Positions 33,623-42,535 of a DNA stretch of 64,000 bases are shown here, piece after piece. The notes beneath the pieces were generated by a model. It saw only the letters and a program-made list of their open reading frames with translations, was not told the DNA's origin and searched no databases. Location: positions 1-64,000 of the forward strand of contig NZ_JAOQJV010000005.1 of the NCBI RefSeq assembly GCF_025567415.1, written 5' to 3'. This DNA is from Claveliimonas ammoniilytica. Its GTDB lineage: Bacteria > Bacillota > Clostridia > Lachnospirales > Lachnospiraceae. Position 1 is the stretch's first letter. Each line of letters begins with the position of its first letter. The position numbers were made by a program, and so were the translations under genes.

Positions 33623-34003
33623 ATGAAGAAAAAAGTACTTGCAATTATGTTGGTTGCCGTATCAATAATGCTGATTTCGGCGTGCGGAAAAAAAGAAAAA
33701 CTATACGAAATTCCTGACCTATCGAAGTATAAGACAGATTATGTAGGAGATTCTTCGAATGTTATAAATATTGTAAGCGGTCAAGAGTATCCGGAGGGAT
33801 ACTCATATGATAGTATAGAGATACAATCTGAAACAGAGCCTTATGGATTAACAGTTTTTCTAAAAGATGAGCCGTCTGCAGTCAAGCTTGAAGATGAATT
33901 GCAGGTTAATGCAGATATGACATTTGATTTGATTGGTAATTTGGGAACAATTGATTATAAAACAGCAGATAGCAAAGAAATTATTGTATCATATGAACGG
34001 TGA
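33623..34003 (+). CDS. DUF4825 lipoprotein
   Basis: A 126-residue lipoprotein with a Lys-rich signal peptide and lipobox LISAC at about residues 16-20. The mature part opens with YEIPDLSKYKTDYVGDSSNV and continues EYPEGYSYDSIEIQSE and YGLTVFLK, which I recognise as the DUF4825 domain. That domain also occurs attached to BlaR1/MecR1-like proteins in clostridia. No function is known. ATG 33623 with GGGGGTG is preferred. The frame upstream of it lacks a start signal. A strong hairpin terminator follows. Confidence 0.8.
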   Translation: MKKKVLAIMLVAVSIMLISACGKKEKLYEIPDLSKYKTDYVGDSSNVINIVSGQEYPEGYSYDSIEIQSETEPYGLTVFLKDEPSAVKLEDELQVNADMTFDLIGNLGTIDYKTADSKEIIVSYER

Positions 34004-34046
34004 TATATTTTTAGTCAACTTTTAGACAATTTGAAGAGCAGAATAT

Positions 34047-34086
34047 AAAAAGGCGTATGGAAGTTTTGATTTCCATACGCCTTTTT
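34047..34086. terminator. Bidirectional terminator between lipoprotein and relaxase genes
   Basis: AAAAAGGCGTATGGAA (34047-34062) and TTCCATACGCCTTTTT (34071-34086) form a 16-bp stem with an 8-base loop and A/T tails on both sides. Confidence 0.92.
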
Positions 34087-34145
34087 GAAAGGAGTTTATT
34101 TTTGAACAAGAGATTTGTAAGAGCATGTTATCTACTCGAAGATGA

Positions 34146-35855
34146 TTACAATTCCATATCATAGGACTTTTTCTTAGCTCTTGCAGGCTGATTTCGCCGC
34201 ATTTCCTGTTCTCGCTGATATTTAAGTTCCCATGCACGATGGGAGAAAACATCAGGATCCTCCACATTGAGATAATCCACCTCATCGGCTGCAATATCAC
34301 GACGGTGATAGTCATAATATTTACCGAAAGTCCCCTTGAGCTGTTCAATCAGCTTATCCCGGAAATCAGGACGTATCTGGATTCTGGTATCCAGTAACTC
34401 GGCATATTGTTCTGGTTCAGGATGAAATTTTTCTTCCCGGAAAGCGGCGGCATCTTTTTCAAGCTGTTTTTTGAGCGAGATGTCCTGAGAATCTAGGATA
34501 TCAAGATTGTTATTCATTTGGTCATATTTCTTGGATAGATTTGTCATATCTTTATCGGTAGAGCATTGTGCCTGGAAGATTAGCTGCTCTTTCCTTGATT
34601 TCAGTTCTTCAATTTCTTCGGTAACAGTGGTAAGCTGCTGATTCAATTTTATATGCTGGATGGGATTCAAAATACTGGTTTTCTCTTTTTTCACATTCAG
34701 TTCTTTCCGCTCTGTAACTTTAGCTTTGAGTTTCTTTTTAATGGTGTTGTATTTATTCAGTATTGGATTAAAATGATTCATCCAGTCATGGATCACTTCT
34801 TTTTGCATCTCATTGTGGAGCAAATGATACTGTGTAAAAATCATATGATTGCGGATCGCTTCTAACGTTTCAGCTATTATTGGAATAGACTTTTCTACAG
34901 CTTCAGCCAGTTTTGCTACCTTTGCTTTTAATTCTCGGAGCATTTTGTTATCCGCACGAATCTGACGGTTGATTTCACAGCGGTCTGCTATCATGCCTTT
35001 CTTTTCCATATTCTGGGCAATGTAGCCTTCATGGATGGTTGGCTGTTCGGTGATTCCCTGATCTGCAAAGCTGCGGTGATCAATGGTAGCATTTATCTGA
35101 TTACGTGCAAGCATTTTATTTACGGCATCTGCCCAGTTTGCCCGCCAGATACAAAGTTGTTCATCACTGTTCCATTGTTGGGAAATAGGATTCTGTCTGC
35201 CATATCGGCTGCTCTTGGGGTGTTTATCAATCCGTTCATATCCTTTTTCCTGTGCAACAGAGGAAGTCAGATATTCTTTCTTTTTTCCAACTTTATAGCG
35301 ATATTGCTTTTCCCATCCCTGTTTCTGAGCAGTTTTAAATTCAGAAGCAGTAAACCCTTTTTCTTCCCCATCTTTGATACAGAGATATTCTTTTTCTGTT
35401 TTATACTGCCATGTTCCATTTTCATTTAATGGTCGGACAGTAAGAAGAATGTGTGCATGGGGATTGTGACCATCTGTATCGTGAATGGCAAAATCAGCAC
35501 ACATCCCCATATCTACAAAATTCTTTTTAATAAAATCTTGAAGAAGAGAAATATTGCTGTCTTTATCCAACTCAACGGGGAGTGCGACAACAAATTCTCT
35601 TGCAAGTCGGCTGTCTTTGGTCTTTTCGGTTTCTTCCACAGCATTCCAGAGTTGTTCCCGGTCATTCCATTCCAATGGAGCCATTGGAGGAAGCATCACC
35701 TCCTGATAGATCAGCCCCTGCTTTCTGGTATAGTCATGCTGGATGCCGTCATAATCATTGTACATGCGGCTACAGCTCATATAAGCAGAAGCAGCAACGG
35801 CAGACCGACCGGAACCACGGCTGACGACTTTGGCTTGCATATGATAAATTGCCAT
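34146..35855 (-). CDS. MobA/MobL (MobQ-type) relaxase
   Basis: A 569-residue conjugative relaxase. The N-terminal domain opens AIYHMQAKVVSRGSGRSAVA, the MobA/MobL start with its catalytic Tyr region. The metal-binding histidines are in HDTDGHNPHAHILLTV (about residues 120-135). Residues about 320-480 are coiled-coil rich. It would nick the adjacent oriT (35935-35972) and lead the DNA strand into a recipient using a conjugation machine supplied elsewhere, because no type IV secretion genes are in the window. ATG 35855 is set by a perfect AAAGGAGGTG. A longer frame lacks one. Confidence 0.93.
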   Translation of the reverse strand: MAIYHMQAKVVSRGSGRSAVAASAYMSCSRMYNDYDGIQHDYTRKQGLIYQEVMLPPMAPLEWNDREQLWNAVEETEKTKDSRLAREFVVALPVELDKDSNISLLQDFIKKNFVDMGMCADFAIHDTDGHNPHAHILLTVRPLNENGTWQYKTEKEYLCIKDGEEKGFTASEFKTAQKQGWEKQYRYKVGKKKEYLTSSVAQEKGYERIDKHPKSSRYGRQNPISQQWNSDEQLCIWRANWADAVNKMLARNQINATIDHRSFADQGITEQPTIHEGYIAQNMEKKGMIADRCEINRQIRADNKMLRELKAKVAKLAEAVEKSIPIIAETLEAIRNHMIFTQYHLLHNEMQKEVIHDWMNHFNPILNKYNTIKKKLKAKVTERKELNVKKEKTSILNPIQHIKLNQQLTTVTEEIEELKSRKEQLIFQAQCSTDKDMTNLSKKYDQMNNNLDILDSQDISLKKQLEKDAAAFREEKFHPEPEQYAELLDTRIQIRPDFRDKLIEQLKGTFGKYYDYHRRDIAADEVDYLNVEDPDVFSHRAWELKYQREQEMRRNQPARAKKKSYDMEL

Positions 35856-35934
35856 ATCTGGCACCTCCTTTCGATGTTGCCTGCAACAGCGGATAAAGCC
35901 CTCGGCAGAGCGCACGAGCCCCGAAGGGGATACC

Positions 35935-35972
35935 ACTGCCTGATTTATCAGGTGGTGAGTAAGTGCGCCCTT
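35935..35972 (+). other. oriT: Origin of transfer (oriT), IncQ/R1162-like
   Basis: An imperfect 10-bp inverted repeat ACTGCCTGAT-TT-ATCAGGTGGT (35935-35956, two wobble pairs) is followed after 3 bases by TAAGTGCGCCCTT (35960-35972). This is the layout of the R1162/RSF1010 oriT, whose nick region is also TAAGTGCGCCCT. It lies 80 bases upstream of the MobQ-type relaxase gene, as expected. A second hairpin, CCCC-GAA-GGGG, lies at about 35919. Confidence 0.8.
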
Positions 35973-36001
35973 CGGGCCCTTCGGGAGTAGAACTTGTGCG
36001 T

Positions 36002-36223
36002 TTACATTCCCCGTAGCCGGATCATCAGCTCCCGTTTTAGGGAATCTAAATCCATTTCTTTAATATGGGGAACAATACTTTCCAGAATGGCTCCTTCCTG
36101 GACTAATCGGTGTGTTCTGGCATCACGTTCTTTTTTGCGATTTCTTGCTTCAGCTTCTTCCTGGCGGTGTCTTGCCTGTAAAAGTGCTTTTTCTTCCGGT
36201 GTCATGATTCTTTTATCTGCCAT
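36002..36223 (-). CDS. DUF3847 protein
   Basis: A 73-residue basic, helical protein. The central ARTHRLVQEGAILESIVP is the DUF3847 signature as I know it from clostridial mobilizable elements, where the gene precedes the relaxase gene. Start ATG 36223 follows AAGGAGGTG, identical in context to the relaxase start. Its position beside oriT suggests an accessory nicking or oriT-binding role, but this is not demonstrated. Confidence 0.75.
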   Translation of the reverse strand: MADKRIMTPEEKALLQARHRQEEAEARNRKKERDARTHRLVQEGAILESIVPHIKEMDLDSLKRELMIRLRGM

Positions 36224-36304
36224 ACCTGGCACCTCCTTTTTATGCCCGTATCCGGGCAGTTTTGGTTTTAAAATCTTTTGGTTTGGTACTATGGTTTTAG
36301 ATAA

Positions 36305-36360
36305 CTGACAGTGGCATGTTCTTGGTGAAAAATAAGGAAAGATAGTAGTACCACTGTCAG
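36305..36360. repeat. Inverted repeat with nested direct repeats in the rep-mob gap
   Basis: CTGACAGTGG (36305-36314) and CCACTGTCAG (36351-36360) are exact reverse complements 36 bases apart. TGAAAAATAA occurs inside the loop and again just past the right arm. The gap 36224-36393 holds no gene. The structure could be a terminator, a replication-origin element or a regulatory site. Confidence 0.5.
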
Positions 36361-36393
36361 TGAAAAATAATCATTGCGTTATACTTCTTTGAG

Positions 36394-37251
36394 TCAATTC
36401 TGGTTCGGAGCATGATTGTTCAACAGGATTTTTTTCGCCCGTTTTAAATTATCTGTTGCATTGTCCTGACGGATATTCCGGTTATTGATACGGACAGGAA
36501 TACATCTCTCCAGAATACGGTCATAAATTCGTTTGTGTGCGATATCAGCGGCATTATTCAGCTCTGATAAAGTGAGATTGGTCGTTATGATCAGGGGCTT
36601 TTTACTGCGGTAACGACTGTCGATCACATTGAATACCTGTTCCAGTGCAAAGTCAGAGTTCCGCTCAATTCCGAGATCATCAATAATCAGAAGACTGTAG
36701 CGGTTTAAGCTGTTGATGAACTGGTTTCTGTCTTCAAAATGCATTCCGGTAAGGGTATTCAGAATCTGGGAAAAGTTGGTCATCAGTACAGGAACGCCTT
36801 TTTCCAGCAGGGCATTGGCAATGCAGCCTGCAAAAAAAGATTTTCCAGTACCGACATCACCCCAGATGAGAAGTCCGGAGGCGTTTGCTTTCATCTCTTC
36901 CCAGTTGCTTACATAATTGTGTGCCAGTTTTATTTCCGGATTGATGCCGTTATCCTTGGAAAAAGTGTAGTCATAGAGTGCTTTGTCCTGTAAGCCGCTG
37001 GTTTTAAGATGCTCTATTTCCATTTGTTTTTCATGAAGTTTTCTCTGGGTTTCTTCCTGCTCAAAGATTTCCTGCTGGCATTTACAGCGAATGGAAGGAA
37101 TAAGCACCTTTCCCTGTAATTCATGCCGGCATTGTCTTGGCGTATTGCATTTGGAACAGTAGATCAGGTGGTCTGTTTCGTTAAAATATTCATCAGGCTG
37201 AAGCTCTCTGTTTGGTGTTATAGCGGTTGCTTTTCCTGTAAATCTTGTCAT
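36394..37251 (-). CDS. DnaC/IstB-like AAA+ ATPase (helicase loader type)
   Basis: A 285-residue protein. An N-terminal zinc-finger-like part (CSKCNTPRQCRHEL, about residue 35, then RCKCQQE) precedes an AAA+ domain with Walker A WGDVGTGKSFFAGCIANALL (about 150), Walker B SLLIIDDLGIER (about 210) and ITTNLTLSEL. It resembles DnaC/DnaI helicase loaders of plasmids and phages. It overlaps the RepA initiator gene by 4 bases (ATGA), so the two are coupled and likely load DnaB at the element origin. Confidence 0.9.
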   Translation of the reverse strand: MTRFTGKATAITPNRELQPDEYFNETDHLIYCSKCNTPRQCRHELQGKVLIPSIRCKCQQEIFEQEETQRKLHEKQMEIEHLKTSGLQDKALYDYTFSKDNGINPEIKLAHNYVSNWEEMKANASGLLIWGDVGTGKSFFAGCIANALLEKGVPVLMTNFSQILNTLTGMHFEDRNQFINSLNRYSLLIIDDLGIERNSDFALEQVFNVIDSRYRSKKPLIITTNLTLSELNNAADIAHKRIYDRILERCIPVRINNRNIRQDNATDNLKRAKKILLNNHAPNQN

Positions 37252-37964
37252 AGTGTTTCGTATTCCTCACTTTCGTAATTTCTTTGCCGGGAAGCAGGAT
37301 GATCCTGTCTTGCCCAACTGATGATGGTAGCTGCATGGTTCTGATATTGTTTTCCGGTAGAAGCCATATAACCGGATAAGCGTTCAATATAATCCTTCCA
37401 GTCAGGGATTGTCTGCCGGATATCTTCAAGCTCTTTTTCTGACAGAAAAACATTTTGAAATTTTCCATAGGGTGAGAGTGGCTCCTTACTCCCTCTTATT
37501 GCTAAATTGTTCTTTTTTATCTCTTTCTTATTACCAGACAGTTTTCTGTCTGTATCAGGGAAAGAATCCTGTCTGTCAATAGGACAGTTTTCTGTCTGTC
37601 TTAGGGAAAGAAATCTGTCTGTATAGTGGATGGTTTCTTTTGGGAGTTTTACATAAATTCGATTGGGCTGTCCGGGTCCCTGCCGTTTTCGGAAGATAAG
37701 CTCCTGTTTTTCCAGTACTGCCAGAGCAGTTTTAATCGTCATCTGGCTTTTGTGGAGAACTTCTGCCAGTGCTTCAATTGTAAAGTAAATGAACACATGA
37801 CCATCGATATCTGACCAGCCCTCATTTTTCTGGGAAAGCCTTGCCCGGTCGAGCAGGATAATATAAAGCATTTTGGCAGTTTCGTTTATTTCCATGTCCA
37901 GAAGGAAACGGGGAAACATCATATAAGATGGCAGGTTGGTGTCTGCTGTCAGAAAGTCCGTCAT
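37248..37964 (-). CDS. RepA-type replication initiator
   Basis: A 238-residue protein whose N-terminal 110 residues match replication initiator A of Firmicutes plasmids and ICEs (YMMFPRFLLDMEINETAKML, YFTIEALAEVLHKSQMTIKT, RQGPGQPNRIYVKLP). This is a winged-helix DNA-binding domain. The C-terminal part (about 165-238) is basic and variable and has YIERLSGYMASTGKQYQNHA. A GGAGGTG ribosome site precedes the start. It forms a rep operon with the DnaC-like gene downstream and the par genes upstream. Confidence 0.88.
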   Translation of the reverse strand: MTDFLTADTNLPSYMMFPRFLLDMEINETAKMLYIILLDRARLSQKNEGWSDIDGHVFIYFTIEALAEVLHKSQMTIKTALAVLEKQELIFRKRQGPGQPNRIYVKLPKETIHYTDRFLSLRQTENCPIDRQDSFPDTDRKLSGNKKEIKKNNLAIRGSKEPLSPYGKFQNVFLSEKELEDIRQTIPDWKDYIERLSGYMASTGKQYQNHAATIISWARQDHPASRQRNYESEEYETL

Positions 37965-37982
37965 GTGTTCACCTCCAATCAG

Positions 37983-38366
37983 TTATTCTCCAAGAAAATC
38001 CCAGTCTACATCATTATCCGGCTGTGAATTTTCAGGTGTTGGAAAGGACGCCCTGATTTGGGGCTTCCTTTGCGCCATGCCTACAGTCAGTCCGGAAAGA
38101 AAAAGTGGCAATTCCTGTTTCAGACTGTTTTCCACTGCATCTACAATCTGTTTCACAAAAAGTTCTTCCCGTTCTCTTGTTTCCAGATAAGGATCAGCCT
38201 GTGTGCGGTAGTAGCGGTCAAAATAATCTACCAGTGCAAGAGAGATTACCTGACTGTAAGATTTAAAATCCTGCCTGTCCATCGTCTGTAAATATTCCCA
38301 GGCTCTCCGCTGTTGTTCTTTGTCCAGATTAAAGCGCAGGTTTGTGTTGCGGATATTGTTCTGCAT
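37983..38366 (-). CDS. ParR-like partition adaptor (probable)
   Basis: A 127-residue protein with an N-terminal ribbon-helix-helix-like stretch (TNLRFNLDKEQQRRAWEYL, about residues 8-26) and an acidic C-terminus ending VDWDFLGE. It lies 3 bases after the ParM-like gene, the position and size expected for ParR, which binds the centromere and the filament end. I assign it from context and shape, not from a clear family signature. AGGAGGG precedes the start. Confidence 0.6.
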   Translation of the reverse strand: MQNNIRNTNLRFNLDKEQQRRAWEYLQTMDRQDFKSYSQVISLALVDYFDRYYRTQADPYLETREREELFVKQIVDAVENSLKQELPLFLSGLTVGMAQRKPQIRASFPTPENSQPDNDVDWDFLGE

Positions 38367-38369
38367 GGT

Positions 38370-39287
38370 TTATCCCCTCCTTTTCAGGCTCATATAAGCC
38401 AGAGATTCGTAACCTTTGGCAGTGGCGCAGATGTCATCAATGATTGTGACTCGTGATTTGTCATACGTTCCGAAGTTACGGATCAGGCATCCACCGCCGC
38501 CAACCACATACAGGCGCATCAGGTCAGGATTATATTCATATTTGCGGAGCGTGGAAAAAAGTTCTGCCACATACTGTCTGGCAATAGAACTGATACAATC
38601 CAGATATGGTGCTGAAATGTCAGCTGTTCCAAACCGCAGAATCTGTTCTACTGTGGATTCTTCAATTTTCACTCCGAATTTGTCCAGAACAGCGTTCTTT
38701 GCGGCAATCATGCACTGGTTTACACCAAGTTTTTCTGTCCAGCATCGGCTCTCCTGAGCTTTCTTATTGTTAATATACAGAATGTTCATGGTTCCGTTTC
38801 CGATATCTGCAAGGAGATTAGTTCCCTTGAAATTTCCAAGGTGGTTTACAATAGCCGGATATCCCTGTGGGTAAAGGCTACATCCCGCAAAGTGGAGATG
38901 ATATTCTTTGCCGTTGAAACGGTAATGGACTTCTGGATTCTGGAGCAGATAGGAACGAAAAGCTTCTCTTTGATTTCTGATCCATGTCAGAGGAAGTCCG
39001 GCAGCCAGATGAACATCTGCTTCACGGATGGAAAAGACATTCAGTTCCCTTGCAATAGCCATTAGCGTCAGAAGATAATATTCTTCGTCCATAGCTTTAT
39101 CCGGGATAAATTCTTTGTGTCCTTCGCCAATCCGGTAGTAAATGCCGTTATATTCCAGAATATTCCCGGTGAAGATTGGTTCGGTTTCATAGGCTTTGAT
39201 TCCGGTTGGTGTGACGGTGTTTGCTGTTTTCATATTGCCATAGCCATGATCTACAGCGATGATTTTTGTGTTTTTGAGTTCTCGCAT
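38370..39287 (-). CDS. ParM/StbA-like actin-fold segregation ATPase
   Basis: A 305-residue actin-like protein. Phosphate loop 1 is IIAVDHGYGNMKTA (about residues 9-22), phosphate loop 2 is NLLADIGNGTMNILYI (about 160-175), and the adenosine motif is LYVVGGGGCLIRNFG (about 260-275). It polymerizes with ATP to push replicated copies of the element apart, which supports at least a transient circular plasmid-like state. GGAGGT precedes the start within one arm of a long inverted repeat. Confidence 0.88.
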   Translation of the reverse strand: MRELKNTKIIAVDHGYGNMKTANTVTPTGIKAYETEPIFTGNILEYNGIYYRIGEGHKEFIPDKAMDEEYYLLTLMAIARELNVFSIREADVHLAAGLPLTWIRNQREAFRSYLLQNPEVHYRFNGKEYHLHFAGCSLYPQGYPAIVNHLGNFKGTNLLADIGNGTMNILYINNKKAQESRCWTEKLGVNQCMIAAKNAVLDKFGVKIEESTVEQILRFGTADISAPYLDCISSIARQYVAELFSTLRKYEYNPDLMRLYVVGGGGCLIRNFGTYDKSRVTIIDDICATAKGYESLAYMSLKRRG

Positions 39288-39293
39288 AAAAAA

Positions 39294-39380
39294 TACCTCC
39301 GTTTTCGTATTGATTGATTCAGCAGGTCATACCGGTGTGGTACTGCTTTGCTGTGAGATAAGCATACGAAAATCGGAGGT
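39294..39380. repeat. Long inverted repeat upstream of parM (possible parC)
   Basis: TACCTCCGTTTTCGTAT (39294-39310) is mirrored by ATACGAAAATCGGAGGTA (39364-39381) with a single inserted T. The 53-base centre holds AGCAG/CTGCT and TACC/GGTA arms. The left arm includes the parM ribosome site. It may be the partition centromere and/or the par operon operator. Confidence 0.5.
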
Positions 39381-39455
39381 AAAAGACATTGAGTGGAAAT
39401 TGAGCTGGAATTGAGAAAAAAGATATATTGTGCGTACATTCTTCATGTACTCTTG

Positions 39456-39485
39456 TTGTGATTTCATTGTTTTTTATCGTATAAT
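39456..39485 (+). promoter_or_regulatory. Promoter for the regulator-kinase-ABC operon
   Basis: TTGTGA (39456-39461), 18-base spacer, TATAAT (39480-39485). A perfect small palindrome GTACAT-TCTTC-ATGTAC (39434-39450) lies just upstream and could bind the encoded response regulator. Confidence 0.6.
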
Positions 39486-39507
39486 ATGGATACTGGAGGT
39501 GGTTTGG

Positions 39508-40182
39508 ATGAAATACAAGATTTTAGTTGTCGATGATGATAAAGAATTGGTGAAAATGCTTTGTAGTTATTTTAATATGAAACAATATGAAACCATTACG
39601 GCTACAGACGGAATGGAAGCATTAAATAAAATAAAAATGAAACCGGATATTATTTTGTTGGATATCAATATGCCACGCATGGATGGGATTGAAGTATGTC
39701 GTCTGATACGCAGTAAAGTGTTATGCCCGATTTTGTTTCTAACAGCAAGAGTTGATGAAGATGATAAAATTAACGGGTTGCTTTCGGGTGGGGATGACTA
39801 TATTACGAAACCATTTAGTCTTCGGGAGTTGGAAGCAAGGATTGTCACAAACATAAAGAGAGAAGAAAGGCATCAACAAAAAACGGAATACCGTTTCATG
39901 GATGAAATGCTGATTGATTATTCTGAAAAAATAGTAGCTATAGCCGGACACAGGATGGAGTTCACAAAAATTGAATATCAGATTATTGAATTCTTATCCA
40001 TGCATCCAGGGCAGGTGTTTGATAAAGAACGTATATATGCACAAGTCTGTGGATATGATGCGGAAGGGGACAGTAGAACGATAACGGAATTAGTACGGCG
40101 TATAAGGAAAAAAATAGCGGATTATTCAGAAAAAGAATACATAGAAACTGTATGGGGGATTGGATACCGATGGAAAAAATAA
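39508..40182 (+). CDS. OmpR-family response regulator of the ABC cassette
   Basis: A 224-residue regulator: receiver domain with ILVVDDDKELVKML, phospho-Asp in DIILLDINMPRMDG (about residue 51) and DYITKPFSLRELEA, then a winged helix (KERIYAQVCGYDAEGDSRTI). ATG 39508 follows GGAGGTGG. It overlaps the kinase gene by 13 bases. The set regulator-kinase-permease-permease-ATPase resembles peptide-antibiotic sensing and immunity cassettes often carried by clostridial mobile elements. Confidence 0.92.
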   Translation: MKYKILVVDDDKELVKMLCSYFNMKQYETITATDGMEALNKIKMKPDIILLDINMPRMDGIEVCRLIRSKVLCPILFLTARVDEDDKINGLLSGGDDYITKPFSLRELEARIVTNIKREERHQQKTEYRFMDEMLIDYSEKIVAIAGHRMEFTKIEYQIIEFLSMHPGQVFDKERIYAQVCGYDAEGDSRTITELVRRIRKKIADYSEKEYIETVWGIGYRWKK

Positions 40183-41348
40183 GAAACTTGTCACTGAAAA
40201 AAACAATTCTGCTTTATTTTGTGATCAGCTTAACGGCAGCATTTCTGTTATCTGGATTTACAGTTCATTTTGCAGGAAATATGCAGAATAAAATATGGGA
40301 AAAATATATTGATTATGCAGATTATACGGACGTGTTTCAGCAATATGGAAAGAAATACGAGATTGAGATATCAAGACCTAATCAATCGCAGATGAATCGT
40401 TTGGACTATCATCTTTCGGAAATGTGTGACTTTATGAAAACATATTCGGTACTGATTTTTTCGATTGTTGGGAGTGTTGTTGCGGTATTCTTTTTTTATA
40501 AAAATAAGTTAAAGACACCTCTACAGGAACTAAAAGATGCCTCACAAATGATTGCAGATAATGAACTGGATTTTCATGTGTCCTATGAAAATAAAGATGA
40601 GATGGGAACTTTGTGTAAAGAATTTGAAATGATGCGAAGTGATTTAGCAGATAACAACAGAAAGATGTGGCGAATGATTGATGACGAGAAGGCTTTGCGG
40701 AATGCAATTGCACATGATATACGTTCTCCACTTTCCATATTGCGTGGGTATCAGGAAATGCTCTTAGAGTTTGTTTCTGCCGAGAGTATAAAAACAGAGG
40801 ATGTTATTGATATCTTACAAACAGGCATGTATCAGATTGACCGTATAGAGCATTTCACGGAAAACATGAGAAAAATGTCCCATTTAGAACAGAGGGAACT
40901 GCAATGCTCAGAGATAGAGTTATCGGAACTGGCAAAAAAGATTGAGGCAGAAGCTGCCATGCTGTCCAAGAAGGAAAGTAAATTATGTAAGGTAAAAAGA
41001 GTGCAGGAACAAAACATTGTGAAAGTGGATGAGGAACTTGTCATGGAAGTGACAGACAACTTACTGGAAAATGCGGTTCGATATGCACAAAAAAGTATTG
41101 CTTTGCAGATAAAGAAAAAGGATGGTTTTCTTATAATTTCTGTTGAAGATGATGGAATAGGATTTGTGGATACTGAGGAAAAAGTAACAGAGCCATTTTA
41201 TCATAAGAATCCACAAGATGATTTAAAGCATTTTGGCCTTGGTATGTATATTTCTCGTATTTTCTGTGAAAAGCATGGAGGAAATTTGAAAATATATAAT
41301 GCCAGACAAGGCGGTGCTCATGTAGAAGCTCTTTTCAAAGCTGAATAA
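40170..41348 (+). CDS. Sensor histidine kinase of the ABC cassette
   Basis: A 392-residue kinase with two transmembrane segments (about 13-35 and 90-110) framing a short external loop of about 55 residues. A HAMP-like linker (about 110-165) and HisKA follow, with phospho-His in AIAHDIRSPLSILRGYQEML (about residue 185). The ATPase domain shows NLLENAVRYA, EDDGIGF and HFGLGMYISR. The small external loop is typical of kinases that sense membrane-active peptides or respond through a partner transporter. Confidence 0.92.
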   Translation: MEKIRNLSLKKTILLYFVISLTAAFLLSGFTVHFAGNMQNKIWEKYIDYADYTDVFQQYGKKYEIEISRPNQSQMNRLDYHLSEMCDFMKTYSVLIFSIVGSVVAVFFFYKNKLKTPLQELKDASQMIADNELDFHVSYENKDEMGTLCKEFEMMRSDLADNNRKMWRMIDDEKALRNAIAHDIRSPLSILRGYQEMLLEFVSAESIKTEDVIDILQTGMYQIDRIEHFTENMRKMSHLEQRELQCSEIELSELAKKIEAEAAMLSKKESKLCKVKRVQEQNIVKVDEELVMEVTDNLLENAVRYAQKSIALQIKKKDGFLIISVEDDGIGFVDTEEKVTEPFYHKNPQDDLKHFGLGMYISRIFCEKHGGNLKIYNARQGGAHVEALFKAE

Positions 41349-41464
41349 AAATACTTTATAAGGCTGAAATCACAAATAAAGTGGTTTTAGTCTTTTTTGT
41401 TGTGAATTTATTGAGAATTGATTTGTATGATGTTGTTAAAGAAATAAAGAAAGGAAGAGATACA

Positions 41465-42535
41465 ATGAAAACAATCATAAAAAGAAGTATACTTGATTAT
41501 TTAAAGAACCCTGTTTTGTGGATTGGCTTGATTATTATAGTTGCCAGTATGTATCAATGTCTGTCATCGTATTTGCAAATTCATTATATCAAACAGAATG
41601 AACAGATCACACAAAATGACGTAGCATTGGAAGATGCTGATGTCATGGATGGGTACATTCCCACATCTGATGATAAAGAAAGAAGAAGGGAGTGGGAAGA
41701 TACGATCAAAGGGACGTTAATGGACACCTCCAAAAATGGTTTTGGATTTAGCAGGCAGGAAGCAGATCATGTAATGAAAGAAATTCAGAATATGGATGTA
41801 AAGACTGCTTCTGAGTTTTTGGAATCCCAATATGGCTATTATAATGCAATATATGCTTATGAGGACCTTGAAATTCATAAGGGGACAGCAGAAGAAATCA
41901 ATCATTATATCGAGCGGAAATTATCCGAACATTCTTTTTCCTGGTACTTTGCCAAAAAATTTACGGATTTTGCAGGATTGCATATGGCCTTTTTTGCAAC
42001 AGTCTTGCTATCATTTTTATTTATTCAGGATACACGAAAAAGTACCTATGAATTATTACATACAAAGCCTGTTACGGCAATCCAATATATATGTGGGAAA
42101 GTAATAAGCGGATTCATTAGTATGCTGGGAGTATTAGTGATTTTGAATGTTATATTCTTTATGCTGTGTTTGAAAACGTCTTTAGAATCGGGCTTTCCAG
42201 TAACACCAATTGATTTTTGCGTGAATTCTCTGATCTATATTGTTCCGAATCTTTTGATGATATGTTGTGTCTATACAATTACAGCATTAATATTTAAAAA
42301 TCCGCTTCCGGCAGCACCAATCTTGTTTTTACACATTATATATTCAAATATGCTGACCATGAAGAATGATATTTATTATATGAGACCGTTCTCTATTATG
42401 GTGCGATTCCCTGGCAGATTTTTTGAAACACATGTAGCCAAAATGTCAAACATAAATCAGATTATTCTTGTAATTTCATCAGTTATATTAGTATGTATTT
42501 CTGTTACAATCTGGAAAAGGAGGAGGGTTCATTGA
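41465..42535 (+). CDS. ABC transporter permease subunit 1
   Basis: A 356-residue membrane protein with one N-terminal helix (about 15-35), a polar loop of about 130 residues (outside in the usual topology), and five or six C-terminal helices (about 165-350). It resembles ABC-2 type permeases of peptide-resistance systems (DTRKSTYELLHTKPVTAIQY). AAAGGAAG precedes ATG 41465. The frame upstream of that has no ribosome site. Its stop overlaps the TTG start of the second permease by 4 bases. Confidence 0.75.
   Translation: MKTIIKRSILDYLKNPVLWIGLIIIVASMYQCLSSYLQIHYIKQNEQITQNDVALEDADVMDGYIPTSDDKERRREWEDTIKGTLMDTSKNGFGFSRQEADHVMKEIQNMDVKTASEFLESQYGYYNAIYAYEDLEIHKGTAEEINHYIERKLSEHSFSWYFAKKFTDFAGLHMAFFATVLLSFLFIQDTRKSTYELLHTKPVTAIQYICGKVISGFISMLGVLVILNVIFFMLCLKTSLESGFPVTPIDFCVNSLIYIVPNLLMICCVYTITALIFKNPLPAAPILFLHIIYSNMLTMKNDIYYMRPFSIMVRFPGRFFETHVAKMSNINQIILVISSVILVCISVTIWKRRRVH

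Noticed and set aside
35856..36001. Possible CRISPR-like or repeat array in the repeated CCCTTCGGG motifs
   Set aside because: There are only short hairpin arms around oriT, with no regularly spaced repeats.
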